Below are positions 34,663 to 43,546 of a stretch of DNA of 64,000 bases, piece after piece. The notes beneath the pieces were generated by a model, which was given only the letters and a program-made list of their open reading frames with translations, made no database searches and was not told where the DNA came from. Position 1 is the stretch's first letter; every line of letters starts with the position of its first letter. The translations under genes were made by a program, and so were the position numbers. The stretch is from Actinomadura opuntiae (GTDB taxonomy: Bacteria > Actinomycetota > Actinomycetes > Streptosporangiales > Streptosporangiaceae), in the NCBI RefSeq assembly GCF_030283205.1, contig NZ_JASNWF010000011.1:62001-126000 (forward strand). Reading direction: 5' to 3'.

Positions 34663-35475
34663 ATGAGAGAGTCCTCCCCGGCCCGGTCCGGGCCGCGCAC
34701 CGCGCTGGTCACCGGAGCGTCGGCGGGAATCGGTGCGTCGTTCGCCCGCCTGCTGGCCAAGCGCGGCTATGGGCTGCTGCTGGTGGCGCGCCGAGCCGAG
34801 AGGCTGGAGAAGCTGGCCGCCGATCTCACCGGCCGCCACGGGGTGCGCTGCGAGGTGTTCGCCGCCGACCTCACCGACCCGACGGCACCGGCCGCCGTCA
34901 TCGACCACGCCACCACCCGGGGCCTGAGCATCGACGTGCTCATCAACAACGCCGGCCTGTCGGGCCACGGCGCCTTCGCCGACACCGCCTGGCAGGACCT
35001 CGCCGCACAGATCCAGCTGATGGTGAGCACGCCCACCGAGCTGATCCACCGCGTCGTGCCCGGCATGAAGGACACCGGCTGGGGACGCATCGTCAACCTG
35101 TCATCCCTGGCCGCCTTCGCGCCCCCCGCCGCCAGCCTCCTCTACACCGGCATCAAGAGCTACCTCCTCAACACCTCACAAGCCCTCGACATGGAACTCA
35201 AACCCCACGGCATCCACGTCACCGCACTGTGCCCCGGCTTCACCCACAGCGAGTTCCACGACGTCATGGGCACCCGCGGCCAGGCCGACCGCCTCCCCAA
35301 GATCCTTTGGCAGCGGCCCGAGCACGTCGTCACCGAAGGCTGGACCGCCGTCACCAGAGGCAAACCGGTCTGCGTCCCCGGCACCGTCAACAAGATCTCC
35401 GCCGCCGCGATGAAACCCCTCCCCACCCGCCTCGCCTACACCCTGGGCAGAGCCCTCAACCCCTTCAAGGACTGA
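34663..35475 (+). CDS. short-chain dehydrogenase/reductase
   Basis: 270 residues of the classical SDR family: cofactor motif TGASAGIGASFARLLAKRG (about 17-35), the DLTDP acidic strand, VLINNAGLSGHGAFAD, catalytic Ser in IVNLSSLAAF, catalytic YTGIK, and the ALCPGFTHSEF substrate lid. The C terminus is basic (RLAYTLGRALNPFKD). It oxidises or reduces a hydroxyl or carbonyl group with NAD(P). Second gene of the unit probably repressed by the TetR at 33418. Confidence 0.92.
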   Translation: MRESSPARSGPRTALVTGASAGIGASFARLLAKRGYGLLLVARRAERLEKLAADLTGRHGVRCEVFAADLTDPTAPAAVIDHATTRGLSIDVLINNAGLSGHGAFADTAWQDLAAQIQLMVSTPTELIHRVVPGMKDTGWGRIVNLSSLAAFAPPAASLLYTGIKSYLLNTSQALDMELKPHGIHVTALCPGFTHSEFHDVMGTRGQADRLPKILWQRPEHVVTEGWTAVTRGKPVCVPGTVNKISAAAMKPLPTRLAYTLGRALNPFKD

Positions 35476-35559
35476 GGCCCACACCCCCGTCGCGCCGACC
35501 CGCGCAGAGCCGGAGGAAGCACCGCCCGGCATGCGGGGGCCCATGATGGCGAAGGAGCC

Positions 35560-37182
35560 GGCGAGCTCGGCCAGATGCCCCGCCGGCTCGTCCTCCAGCT
35601 CCAACGCCGCCAGCACCCGCGGCCGCGCCGCCTCCCAGCCAGCACCTTCCAGCAGCCGGGCGCGCGGGGCGCTCCACCGGTCGGCGCCGACGGCGAACAC
35701 GTCCCGGCGCCGCAACGCGGCGTGCAGGTGCATCAGCGCGCACAGCGTGAACGCGGCCTTGTCGACCTGACCCGCGGGCAGCTCGGGGTTGGCGAACACC
35801 AGCGGCCGCCACGACCCCGTCACCAGGTCCTCGTGCGCGGCGACGTCCGCGCGGTCGTAGCGGCGGCGGGCCTTGGCCATCGCGGCGGCCGCGGCCACCA
35901 TCGCCAGCACCGGCTGCCCGGCCTCCACCGCCCGGAACTCGATCGTCTCCAGCAGCAGCTCGATGAACTGCTGCACTGTCCGGTACCGCTTGACCAGCTC
36001 GGCCCGCCACGCCGCCGCCGCGTCATCATCGGTGGCGGGCACGAACGCCGCGATCACCTCGACCGCCGCCGACAGCTTCTCGCGCGGCACCACCCGCTCG
36101 ATCTCGTTCCACACCTCCGCCAGCGACACCAGCCGGTCCTCGGTCGCCTGCGGAGCGCTCATCAAGATCTCCATCGCTGAGGCGACATGCCGGGCGGCGC
36201 TGCGCAGCTTGGGCAGGGTCCGCAACTGCTCGGCCTTGCCCGCCCGTTCCGCCTTGGCCAGCAGGTTCGAGGTGATCAGCAGGTCCAGCACGTCCAGCGC
36301 GTCGTCGATCGACGCGGTCTCCAGGTGCCGGACCGTGGCCAGCAGCGTCGCGGTCTGCCGCCGCTCCTCCAGATCCCGCAGCGTCGGGGCCTTGGACGCC
36401 ATCCCGTACCGGGCCAGCGACGCCAGCTTCACCGCCGGCACCGACTCGACCTGCACCCGCCCCGCCCCGAACCCGGCGATCTCTGAGACCCGGTCCAGCT
36501 CCCGCACCAGCACCCGCCCCGACGCCTTCACCGGCGAGGTCCGCAACCGCTCCAGCTCCGACACCCGCCGATCCTCCTGCACCACCAGCAGACCCCGCAG
36601 CACCGCGGCGGTCTCGGCCGGCGTCCGCTCGGCCAGCAGCCCGTACAGCCGAGCATTCTCGGCCCGCCGCACCTCCCCTACCAGCCGCGTCAGCACCGTG
36701 ATGCCCGGCAGCAACACCCGCTCCCTCACCAGGTGCACCACCGCCCGGTCGAACAGCGCCCGCGGGCCCTCGGTCGTCGACCACACCCGCGCCGCCACAA
36801 AGCGACGCAGCTCGGCCTCCCCGTCGGCGAAGTCTCGGTAACCCAGCAGCTCGCGGATCTCCCACGCGTGCTCGTACACCGTCTGCGCACGCCGCCCGTA
36901 CTCGGCGAACTCGGCCGGATCGACGCCGACCTGCTCAGCGACGAACCCCACCGCCCCGGCAGGAACCGCCGTGGGCTTCTCGATCAGGAACACCCCGAGC
37001 ATCCGCACCGTGCCCCACTGCACCGCCCAGCCCAGCCTCGTCGACGGCCGCCGCCGCTTGTCCACCTGCTCCAGCGCGACCCGGTCCAACCGGAAGAACT
37101 GCTCCAGCTCGGCCACCGACGGCTCCTGCGGGAACCGGCCATAGCGGGCGACCTGCTCATCAGAGAGAAATTCGAAGGGCAT
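35560..37182 (-). pseudogene. tnpA: Tn3-family transposase, N-terminal half only
   Basis: About 540 codons from ATG 37182 match the N-terminal half of Tn3-family transposases (DUF4158-like start MPFEFLSDEQVARYGRFPQE; DRVSEIAGFGAGRVQVESVP, KLASLARYGMASKAPTLRDL, and the final RDVFAVGADRWSAPRARLLE). Similarity stops near 35560 at HLAELA, before the DDE catalytic domain. A matching C-terminal piece lies inverted 2.7 kb away at 39844-40185 on the other strand. The gene was broken and rearranged, so no transposition activity is expected. Confidence 0.88.
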
Positions 37183-37562
37183 GGCCCCGGAACGTACGGG
37201 CCCTCACCAGGGCAGACCCGGCCCGTCACCGAACCGAAACGAAGATCAGCTTCCTACCGCTAAATCCTGCACCCAGCCTCCTCGCGGGCCGTCGAGGCTG
37301 TAGCTGACCTGGGCGAACACGAAGTCGGCCTGCTGCTTCCAGGCGGGCAGTGGCCGCATGCCGAAGACGTCACGACCGACGGTGGCGGCTCGTTGCCCGT
37401 GTGGACCCCGGAAACTGGCCCAACGTAGGACTTCCAAACCTCTCGCCCGCCAGGGTGCCGTCATGACGGTGCGATCAACAGCGCTGCCCGCTGCGACGGA
37501 CCTACGCTGGGTCGCCTCGAATCGCCCGTTTGAGCGAGGGTGTTCCGCCGGGGCCTCGACAA
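37183..37562. other. 380-bp gap between the Tn3 fragment and the left inverted repeat
   Basis: A minus-strand open frame from 37596 to 37246 crosses the inverted repeat and includes GRDVFGMRPLPAWKQQADFV, but no family was recognised. The part next to the Tn3 start (GATCAGCTTCCTACCGCTAA) is AT-richer and probably held the transposase promoter. Confidence 0.3.
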
Positions 37563-37624
37563 GGGGTGCCGGTAAGAACCGTGTCATGAGACCCAAACGG
37601 CGTTGATCTTGTTGTGATTTGGCT
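37563..37624 (+). repeat. left copy of a 62-bp perfect inverted repeat
   Basis: Begins GGGGTGCCGGTAAGAACCGT and ends TTGTTGTGATTTGGCT. It is exactly complementary over 62 bases to 39782-39843. The GGGG start resembles terminal repeats of Tn3-type elements, but no named element is claimed. The flanking pentamer is GACAA, against AACAA beside the right copy. Confidence 0.85.
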
Positions 37625-37681
37625 TCGCTGAGCTGGGCGAACTCAATCGCGTGTACCTGGTGTCACCAGTCTTGCCGGCAC

Positions 37682-37771
37682 CCCTACCCGCACATCCGGC
37701 AGATGCGCGAACGCACCCGAGCCAAGTACGTCGAAGCTTACGAACGCATCACCGGCCGCCCCTTCACCTGA
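37682..37771 (+). pseudogene. 3'-end fragment resembling purC
   Basis: A short frame ending in TGA at 37769-37771 reads PYPHIRQMRERTRAKYVEAY then ERITGRPFT. The pattern (ARAKYVEAYERITGRPF just before the stop) is that of the C terminus of SAICAR synthetase. Only about 29 codons remain, so this is a relic inside the repeat-bounded segment. Assignment from so short a piece is uncertain. Confidence 0.4.
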
Positions 37772-37793
37772 GGCGACCACGGCCTGACCGGAA

Positions 37794-38951
37794 TCAGGGG
37801 CCCCGGCGGGCGTTGAGGCGGGCGGCCTGGCGCGTCAGGTGGACGACCTCGGCGAGGTTGGGCGCCTTCTGGGCCGCTTCGGCGTACAGCCGTGCGGCCG
37901 TGGCCAGGTCGCCATCGCGCTCGTGCAGGTAGGCCGCCACCGCGGCGTACCGGGGCAGTGAGTCGTCCAGCGCCGCGAGCGCCGCCAGCCCGGCGCGCGG
38001 TCCGTCGGCCTCGCCGACGGCCACCGCGCGGTTGAGCCGGACCAGCGGGCTGTCGGTCAGGCGCGCGAGCTCGTCGTACCACTCGACGATCTGCACCCAG
38101 TCGGTCTCCTCGGCGGTGGGCGCGTCGGCGTGGAGCGCCGCGATGGCGGCCTGGGCCTGGAACTCGCCGAGCCGGTCGCGGGCGAGGGCCGCCTGCAGGA
38201 TCTGCACACCCTCGGCTATCGAGGCGGTGTCCCACCGGGTGCGGTCCTGCTCGGCCAGCGGGATGAGGCTGCCGTCGGGCCCGGTCCGGGTGGCGCGGCG
38301 GGCGTGGTGCAGCAGCATGAGCGCCAGCAGCCCCGCCACCTCGGGGTGGTCGATCGCGGCCGCGAGCCGCCGGGTGAGCCGGATCGCCTCGGCGGCCAGG
38401 TCGACGTCCCCGCAGTAGCCCTCGTTGAAGACCAGATACAGCACGCGCAGCACGGTGGCGACGTCGCCGGGCTGGTCGAACCGCACGCCGGAGACGGTGC
38501 GCTTGGCCCGGCTGATGCGCTGCGCCATGGTCGCCTCGGGCACCAGGTAGGCCTGGGCGATCTGGCGGGTGCTCAGGCCGCCGACGGCGCGCAGCGTGAG
38601 CGCGACCGCCGACGCCGGCGTCAGCGACGGGTGGGCGCACAGGAAGTAGAGCTGGAGGGTGTCGTCCACCTCGGGCGCGGGCCCGGGCGGCGGCTCCTCC
38701 TCCAGAAGGTCCTCACGCCGACGGCGGGCGGCGTCGGCCCGGGTCGCGTCGAGGAACTTGCGCCAGGCCACGGTGACCAGCCACCCCTTGGGATCGCGCG
38801 GCGGGTCCTCCGGCCAGACCCGGACGGCCTCGACCAGCGCGTCCTGCACGGCGTCCTCGCCCGCCGCGAAGTCGGCTCCGCGGCGGACGAGGATCCCCAG
38901 CACGCTCGGCGTGAGGCTCCGGAGCAGCGCCTCCTCGATCGCAGAGGTCAC
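37794..38951 (-). CDS. ECF-type RNA polymerase sigma factor with TPR-like C-terminal extension
   Basis: 385 residues of the ECF42-like type. The sigma-2 region includes RRGADFAAGEDAVQDALVEA and VRVWPEDPPRDPKGWLVTVA; sigma-4 includes SLTPASAVALTLRAVGGLST then RQIAQAYLVPEATMAQRISR. A long C-terminal helical domain (YLVFNEGYCGDVDLAAEAIR, LNRAVAVGEADGPRAGLAAL) is typical of this group. The start is a GTG at 38951 overlapping the stop of the YCII gene (GTGA). In this family activity is thought to be controlled by the C-terminal domain and the co-encoded YCII protein rather than by an anti-sigma factor. Confidence 0.92.
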   Translation of the reverse strand: MTSAIEEALLRSLTPSVLGILVRRGADFAAGEDAVQDALVEAVRVWPEDPPRDPKGWLVTVAWRKFLDATRADAARRRREDLLEEEPPPGPAPEVDDTLQLYFLCAHPSLTPASAVALTLRAVGGLSTRQIAQAYLVPEATMAQRISRAKRTVSGVRFDQPGDVATVLRVLYLVFNEGYCGDVDLAAEAIRLTRRLAAAIDHPEVAGLLALMLLHHARRATRTGPDGSLIPLAEQDRTRWDTASIAEGVQILQAALARDRLGEFQAQAAIAALHADAPTAEETDWVQIVEWYDELARLTDSPLVRLNRAVAVGEADGPRAGLAALAALDDSLPRYAAVAAYLHERDGDLATAARLYAEAAQKAPNLAEVVHLTRQAARLNARRGP

Positions 38952-39355
38952 TCGGTGACGGTGGGCGACTCGGTCAGGAACGGGCGCAGCTCCAGCCACT
39001 CGTGGATCGGCCTCCCGCCCGCCCCGGGCGCGGCCGACAGCTCCCCGGCCAACTCGACGGCACGCTCGTAGCCGTCGACGTCGATCACCATCCAGCCCGC
39101 GATGAGGTCCTTGGTCTCGGCGAACGGGCCATCGGTCACCGGCGGGCGCCCCGCACCGTCGTACCGGACCCACCTCCCCTCAGGGGCGAGCGCCTGACCC
39201 TCGACGAACTCACCGGTCTCCTCCAACCGGGCCGCAAAATCGTTCATGTACCGCAGATGCGCCGAGATCTCCTCGGGCGTCCACTGGTCCATGGGCACGT
39301 CGTTGACCGCCGCCGGAGCACCGCGGTAATGCTTGAGCAGCAAATACTTGGCCAT
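38948..39355 (-). CDS. YCII-related (DGPF-domain) protein
   Basis: 135 residues: MAKYLLLKHYRGAPAAVND at the N terminus, the signature DGPFAETKDLIAGWMVIDVD (about 75-94) and a C-terminal strand IHEWLELRPFL. This ferredoxin-like fold family is nearly always encoded next to ECF42-type sigma factors, as here, where its stop overlaps the sigma start by 4 bp. It may sense the signal that activates the sigma factor. ATG at 39355 after GGAGAATC. Confidence 0.92.
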   Translation of the reverse strand: MAKYLLLKHYRGAPAAVNDVPMDQWTPEEISAHLRYMNDFAARLEETGEFVEGQALAPEGRWVRYDGAGRPPVTDGPFAETKDLIAGWMVIDVDGYERAVELAGELSAAPGAGGRPIHEWLELRPFLTESPTVTE

Positions 39356-39781
39356 TGTGATTCTCCTCAGTGCTGGTGCGACCCATTCTGGCCGCGTTCA
39401 CACCAGGGACGAAGCCGCCCTCAGGATCTCGACATCCCCACCCGAAATTTTTCGGCTCCCGTCGATGACCCTTGACGCCACCCGCGATCCCGACGACTGC
39501 GAACAAGATCCAGTGGCCCTGGACGCCGAGGTCACACCCCAACCGTCAGCGCCTGGAGTTCCCGTGCAGCCAGAAGCGAGCGCGCCCGCCCCCGCATCGC
39601 CCCAAGGACCCGGCGGGCGGTGAGCGTGACCCGCTTGATGCGCCGCTCCACCGCAACCGCATCGATCACGCTCACGGCTTCCCTTCCGGCCTCGCCCGGA
39701 TCGGTCCGCGCGTGCATGGCGGCGCGGTAGAGCTTGAGTTGAACGGCAGAGTAGAGGTGCGTGTCGAGCCGGTAGAAGCGC
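39356..39781. other. 426-bp gap inside the repeat-bounded segment
   Basis: Contains the YCII/sigma promoter near its left end (CACAATGGCCAAG complement and AT-rich AAATTTTTCGG at about 39448). A minus-strand frame of 86 codons (39532-39792, LRFYRLDTHLYSAVQLKLY, then AVERRIKRVTLTARRVL) starts inside the inverted repeat; it may be a small gene but no family was recognised. Confidence 0.3.
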
Positions 39782-39843
39782 AGCCAAATCACAACAAGAT
39801 CAACGCCGTTTGGGTCTCATGACACGGTTCTTACCGGCACCCC
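39782..39843 (-). repeat. right copy of the 62-bp perfect inverted repeat
   Basis: Reverse complement of 37563-37624 without a mismatch. Immediately outside, at 39844, the sequence continues as the C-terminal part of a Tn3 transposase gene (AACAAGGGCGAG, Asn-Lys-Gly-Glu), so the repeat end marks a precise junction. Confidence 0.85.
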
Positions 39844-40185
39844 AACAAGGGCGAGTCGCTGCACGCGCTCAAGCGGGACCTGCTGTACCCCCACGAGGGC
39901 GCGGTGCGCGCCCGGCCCCTGGAGCAGCAGACCGAGCAGGCCTGGTGCCTGACGCTGGTCACCAACGCCGTGGTGACCTGGACAACCGAGTATTACGGGC
40001 TGGGGGTCGCCTCGATGCGCGCGGCCGGCCGCCGGATCGACGACCAGGTCCTGGCCCACATCTCCCCGGCGCACAGCAAGAACATCAACTTCTTCGGCGC
40101 GATCGACGTCGACATCGAGGGCGAGCTCGCCCAGCTCGGCCCCACCGGGTACCGGCCCCTGCGCATCCGCGACACCCTGTTTTGA
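39844..40185 (+). pseudogene. tnpA: Tn3-family transposase, C-terminal fragment
   Basis: About 113 codons: NKGESLHALKRDLLYPHEGA, then LEQQTEQAWCLTLVTNAVVT, WTTEYYGLGVASMRAAGRRI and HISPAHSKNINFFGAIDVDI, ending at a stop at 40183-40185. This is the standard end of a Tn3-type transposase, including the final catalytic Glu region. It begins exactly where the 62-bp inverted repeat ends and lies in opposite orientation to the N-terminal half at 35560-37182. Confidence 0.85.
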
Positions 40186-40212
40186 ACCTGGGCCGGCTGA
40201 TGGAGGTCGAGG

Positions 40213-40476
40213 TCAGCCGCCGCCGGTGTCGCCGGGCGGGCAGCAGGTCCGCAGGTAGTTGCGCAGCTCGGTGAGGGACCGCTCGACCGCCAGGGTGTCG
40301 ACGCGGTAGCGGACCTGTTTGCCGTCCTTGCGGGAGGTGAGCAGGCCGCCGCGGCGCAGTAGCGCCAGCTGCTCCGAGGCGCCCGACTGGCCGATGCCCA
40401 GGCATTCGGCGACGGTCCCGACGCTCAGCTCGGCCCCGCCGGCGAACAGCTCGAGCATCTGCTGGCGCTGCTCGCT
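40213..40476 (-). pseudogene. ArsR-family regulator lacking its N terminus
   Basis: About 87 codons of a winged-helix ArsR/SmtB protein: SEQRQQMLELFAGGAELSVG, TVAECLGIGQSGASEQLALL (recognition helix), RRGGLLTSRKDGKQVRYRVD and a C-terminal CC pair. The N-terminal helix that begins such proteins (LADPTR region) is replaced by unrelated sequence on the upstream side, so no start codon with a ribosome site is available. Possibly a metal or redox sensor before truncation. Confidence 0.6.
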
Positions 40477-40539
40477 GGCTGGAGAAGCTACTGGCCTGGC
40501 CGGCCAAACAGCGGATGCCGAACCTGCTGCTGGCACCGA

Positions 40540-40630
40540 GCTGATGGAGGTCTTCTCCGTCGGCCGAGCAACGGTGTACCGCGTGCTGGAGCGCGCCGCC
40601 GGCGCCACCCTGTCAGGAGCGTCCTCGTGA
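40540..40630 (+). pseudogene. resolvase C-terminal helix-turn-helix fragment
   Basis: The frame ending at TGA 40628-40630 reads ELMEVFSVGRATVYRVLERA then AGATLSGASS, the recognition helix of a serine resolvase. The catalytic domain is absent. It overlaps by 4 bp the start of the murJ-like fragment that follows, and may belong to the broken Tn3 element. Confidence 0.5.
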
Positions 40631-40880
40631 CGGCAGAGGCGCCCTTGATGCGGACCGGGCGGGCGATGGCGATCACCACCATGGTGTCCGAGGGTCACCG
40701 GGGGTTCGTTCGCACGATGGTTCTGGTCGCGTGCTCGGGCTGGGGACGCGGCTGCTGGATGCCTACACCGCGGCGAACGTCACCCCGAACACGATCTATG
40801 AGCTGGTGATGGGTGGGGCAGTGGCCAGCGTGGTCGTGCCGCTGCTGGTCCGCACCGCCGCAGACGACACCTCGATGGCG
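40627..40880 (+). pseudogene. 5' fragment of a murJ-like lipid II flippase gene, frameshifted
   Basis: Two frames together give RTGRAMAITTMVSEGHRGFV, RTMVLVA, then LGLGTRLLDAYTAANVTPNT and IYELVMGGAVASVVVPLLVR. This is the first two transmembrane helices and loop of MviN/MurJ, which flips peptidoglycan precursors across the membrane. One frameshift near 40735 and loss of everything after about 40880 make it inactive. A core gene fragment in the island suggests past recombination with chromosomal DNA. Confidence 0.6.
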
Positions 40881-41071
40881 AGTTCGGCGTCGGGCCGGAT
40901 CCGGTCCAGGTAGCCGGCCCCGGTCTGTCCTGGGCCTGGGTGGGGGGACCGCTTCACTCGAACGGGTCCGCGCCGGCCGCCGGCACGGGGGGCTGGGTGT
41001 CGTCGGGACCCGACCCCCGGGGAGTCAGGCATGATGGGCCCCGGCAGCCGACGTGAGGGAGATCCCCGATC

Positions 41072-42166
41072 ATGATGGTGTCCAGGCGGAGCAAAGGATG
41101 TCATGGGAGCGGAGTCGATAGCCGTGCCGGACGGAAGCGGCTTCTCTTTTCCTGCGCCTTAGCCGGAGCGCTTTCCCTTGCTTCGACGGGTTGCGGGTCG
41201 GGTGGTAGTGAGCATGGCAAGGGCCACACGGCACCGCAGCTTAAGGTGATCGCCAAGGTCGACGTCGGCAAGGGCCCGGTATCCGCGGCGATCACACCGG
41301 ACGGCCGGTATGCCTACACGGCCGGTCAGCAGGACGTGTCCGTGGTTGACCTGACTCACAACAAGGTGACCGACACCGTTTCGTTCTCCGGCAATCCCGC
41401 GCTCGTCAGGTTCAGTCCGGACGGGCGCCAGGCTCATGTCGCGGGGAACACCGACCTGGAAGGCGGTCTGGTGACGGTCGTGGACACCGCCGCGCGAACC
41501 GTGTCCGCCAACATCGGTGTCGAAGGGGGGCCTCTCAGTGACCTGGTCGTATCGGCTGATGGCCGGAGCCTCTACACGGTGAACACGGGAGGCGGTCTGG
41601 CACGCATCGACGCTCAGCGGGGAAGGTTGGCGGGCCGAGTGCAGCTCCCGACGGGCAATCACAATGCGCTTGCCCTGTCCCGGAACGAACGTACCGCCTA
41701 CGTCACGAGCTCCTCCCTGAGAGCCGACGTTGATCCGGCCAAAGTCGACATCCTCGCGGTCGACCTGGCCCGCAAGCGCGTCACCGCGAAGATTCCGGTG
41801 GACCACGGCGGTATATCCGGTCTTGAGATGGCACCCGACGGGCGCCGCATTTACGCGAGCCATTTCCCGCAGGAGCAGGGCGTTCCGAACATCGTGTCGG
41901 TGATCGACCCGGCCGCCGGTTCCGTGACCGGTACGGTTTCCGTCCAGGGCCGGAGTACCGGCCTGGCCTTGGCGCCTGATGGACGCCGTATCTATGTGCT
42001 CAATGAATCGGGCATTCTCCAGGTCGTCGACACCACCTCCGGCAAGGCGATCGCGAGCACTACGGTGGGCAGGGAGACGACCGGAATGGCCGTTTCACCC
42101 GACGGTCGCCGCGCTTATGTCACCGATGAGGGTGAGGAACAACTCGTCGTCGTCGCCATTGATTGA
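41072..42166 (+). CDS. secreted lipoprotein with YVTN/YncE-type beta-propeller
   Basis: 364 residues. A basic N terminus (RRSKGCHGSGVDSRAGRKR) precedes a hydrophobic signal LLFSCALAGALSLASTGC ending in a lipobox (LASTGC), so the protein should be lipid-anchored outside the membrane. The mature part has seven or so repeats of the type ITPDGRYAYTAGQQDVSVVD, VSADGRSLYTVNTGGGLARI and VSPDGRRAYVTDEGEEQLVV. GAGGGAG precedes the ATG at 41072. Probable ligand or protein binder; no enzyme signature. Confidence 0.85.
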   Translation: MMVSRRSKGCHGSGVDSRAGRKRLLFSCALAGALSLASTGCGSGGSEHGKGHTAPQLKVIAKVDVGKGPVSAAITPDGRYAYTAGQQDVSVVDLTHNKVTDTVSFSGNPALVRFSPDGRQAHVAGNTDLEGGLVTVVDTAARTVSANIGVEGGPLSDLVVSADGRSLYTVNTGGGLARIDAQRGRLAGRVQLPTGNHNALALSRNERTAYVTSSSLRADVDPAKVDILAVDLARKRVTAKIPVDHGGISGLEMAPDGRRIYASHFPQEQGVPNIVSVIDPAAGSVTGTVSVQGRSTGLALAPDGRRIYVLNESGILQVVDTTSGKAIASTTVGRETTGMAVSPDGRRAYVTDEGEEQLVVVAID

Positions 42167-42304
42167 GTGCCTGTTTTTCATCTTGCTCTGTGCTGATCGA
42201 GGGTGCTGCCGTATTGCATCCGATGCGAACATAGCCGTCGTTAAGACCTTTGGTGCCCCACGGACAAGGTCTAGCTGCATAAGAACGATGGGGGAAGAGA
42301 ACTC

Positions 42305-42916
42305 ATGCGGGCACGGATATCGATCGCCATCATCGCCGCCGCCGTGAGTCTCGCCCTGCTAGGCGGGGTGCTGGCCGCGATGAGCGACGGGCCATCGGCG
42401 CCGCAACAGGTCGCCGACAACCCCTGCCCCATCGACCCGTCCGGGCAACAGGTCCGCAGCCCGTCGGAGTACACGAAGGCGCCGGTCTACACCGGGCCGC
42501 CCCCGCACCCAATCCAACTGATTGCGGTCAGCCTCCCCGACGCCACCGGCGCACGGGAGGCCAATGCGATTCAGTCGGCGCCGGACCTGCCAGGTGACTG
42601 GCAGGCCGATGACCAGTCCCGCGACGCCCAGTTGGTCCTGTGCCGACGGCTGGCCGAAGGGACACCGGTGGGCAAGTGCTCCTACCGAAGCGATCAAGGA
42701 ATCACGGGCACGGCGACGCTGACCAAGTCCACCTACTCGTACCAGCTCTACGAGGCCAGGACCGCCCGGCTACTGACGCGGTTCGAGGTTGCGGGGACGG
42801 GCGGTTGCCCGAACGCTCTCACCGTCAATGCGGTCGTGCCGAAGACCCTGCCCCAGGGCATCGACCACCGCAAGGTCTCACCAGCCATTCGGTCCTTCGT
42901 GGAGACGTCCCGCTAG
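42305..42916 (+). CDS. exported or membrane-anchored hypothetical protein
   Basis: 203 residues. The N-terminal helix (ISIAIIAAAVSLALLGGVLA) is a signal peptide or anchor. The extracellular part contains four Cys (NPCPIDPSG, VLCRRL, GKCSYRSD, GGCPNAL) that could form two disulfides, and no recognised domain. GGGGGAAGAG precedes the ATG at 42305. Lies 138 bp after the propeller lipoprotein gene on the same strand, so the two may act together at the cell surface. Confidence 0.7.
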   Translation: MRARISIAIIAAAVSLALLGGVLAAMSDGPSAPQQVADNPCPIDPSGQQVRSPSEYTKAPVYTGPPPHPIQLIAVSLPDATGAREANAIQSAPDLPGDWQADDQSRDAQLVLCRRLAEGTPVGKCSYRSDQGITGTATLTKSTYSYQLYEARTARLLTRFEVAGTGGCPNALTVNAVVPKTLPQGIDHRKVSPAIRSFVETSR

Positions 42917-43069
42917 TCAGCGGAGCCCGACCGGAGCCGAGATCATCCTCCAGCTCCGCGCGGTCCATTAGTGGGCTTTGAACAACCGCTGATCTTGCGC
43001 TCGGGATGACCGGTCGAGAACGCTCAGGAACGGTAGTGGCGGGCGGTGATTCGGCGCTGGCGTCCAGGA

Positions 43070-43208
43070 GCCGTTCCTTGCGCATCAGCGCGCCACGTTC
43101 GGCGCTGCCTTCGGGCAGGGCGTCGTAGGCGGCCAGGATCCGGGTCTTGTAGGCCGCGCTGAACACCCGGCGTTTGGGCCTGGCCGGCCGCTCCGCCCGG
43201 CTGCTCAT
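43070..43208 (-). pseudogene. IS3-type OrfA fragment
   Basis: The minus strand reads RRVFSAAYKTRILAAYDALP then EGSAERGALMRKERLLDA, the start of an IS3-type OrfA helix-turn-helix (RRxFxAxYKxxILAEYD). After about 45 codons similarity ends. A terminal relic of an insertion sequence. Confidence 0.55.
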
Positions 43209-43464
43209 CGGTCACCCGACCATCTTTCCGCTCGGTCATGGCGGCCTGGTCGGCGAGGGTCATCGTCACTGTCTCGATCGCCCTGTCACGCCCTGCTTGG
43301 CATTAAAAGGACTCGTTCGTCCCATGTCTCGCAGGAGTCCGGCAGAGAGGGCGGCGATCTCGGCCCAGGTGGCGTCTGCCACCGCCGGAACTGGGCCGTC
43401 AGGTGGTGGCCACACCACCCCTGGCTCAGCCTGGAGTAGGTCAAATTCGGAGAGGAAACCGCCG

Positions 43465-43493
43465 CCCGCCGCCCGCCGCCCGCCGCCAAACAA
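43465..43493 (+). repeat. short GC-rich tandem repeat
   Basis: The 7-mer unit CCGCCCG is repeated about four times (CCGCCGCCCGCCGCCCGCCG core). It lies in an otherwise empty stretch of about 330 bp between the IS3 fragment and the small membrane protein, in which no gene was found. Confidence 0.6.
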
Positions 43494-43546
43494 CCAAGAA
43501 CGCTACGGTTGGCGGCAAACGGTATGCGCCTGCCTGAGGTGGTGCA

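Noticed and set aside
43465..43493. GC-rich tandem repeat as a possible CRISPR or iteron origin
   Set aside because: Units are 7 bp, contiguous and without spacers, and there is no rep or cas gene nearby.
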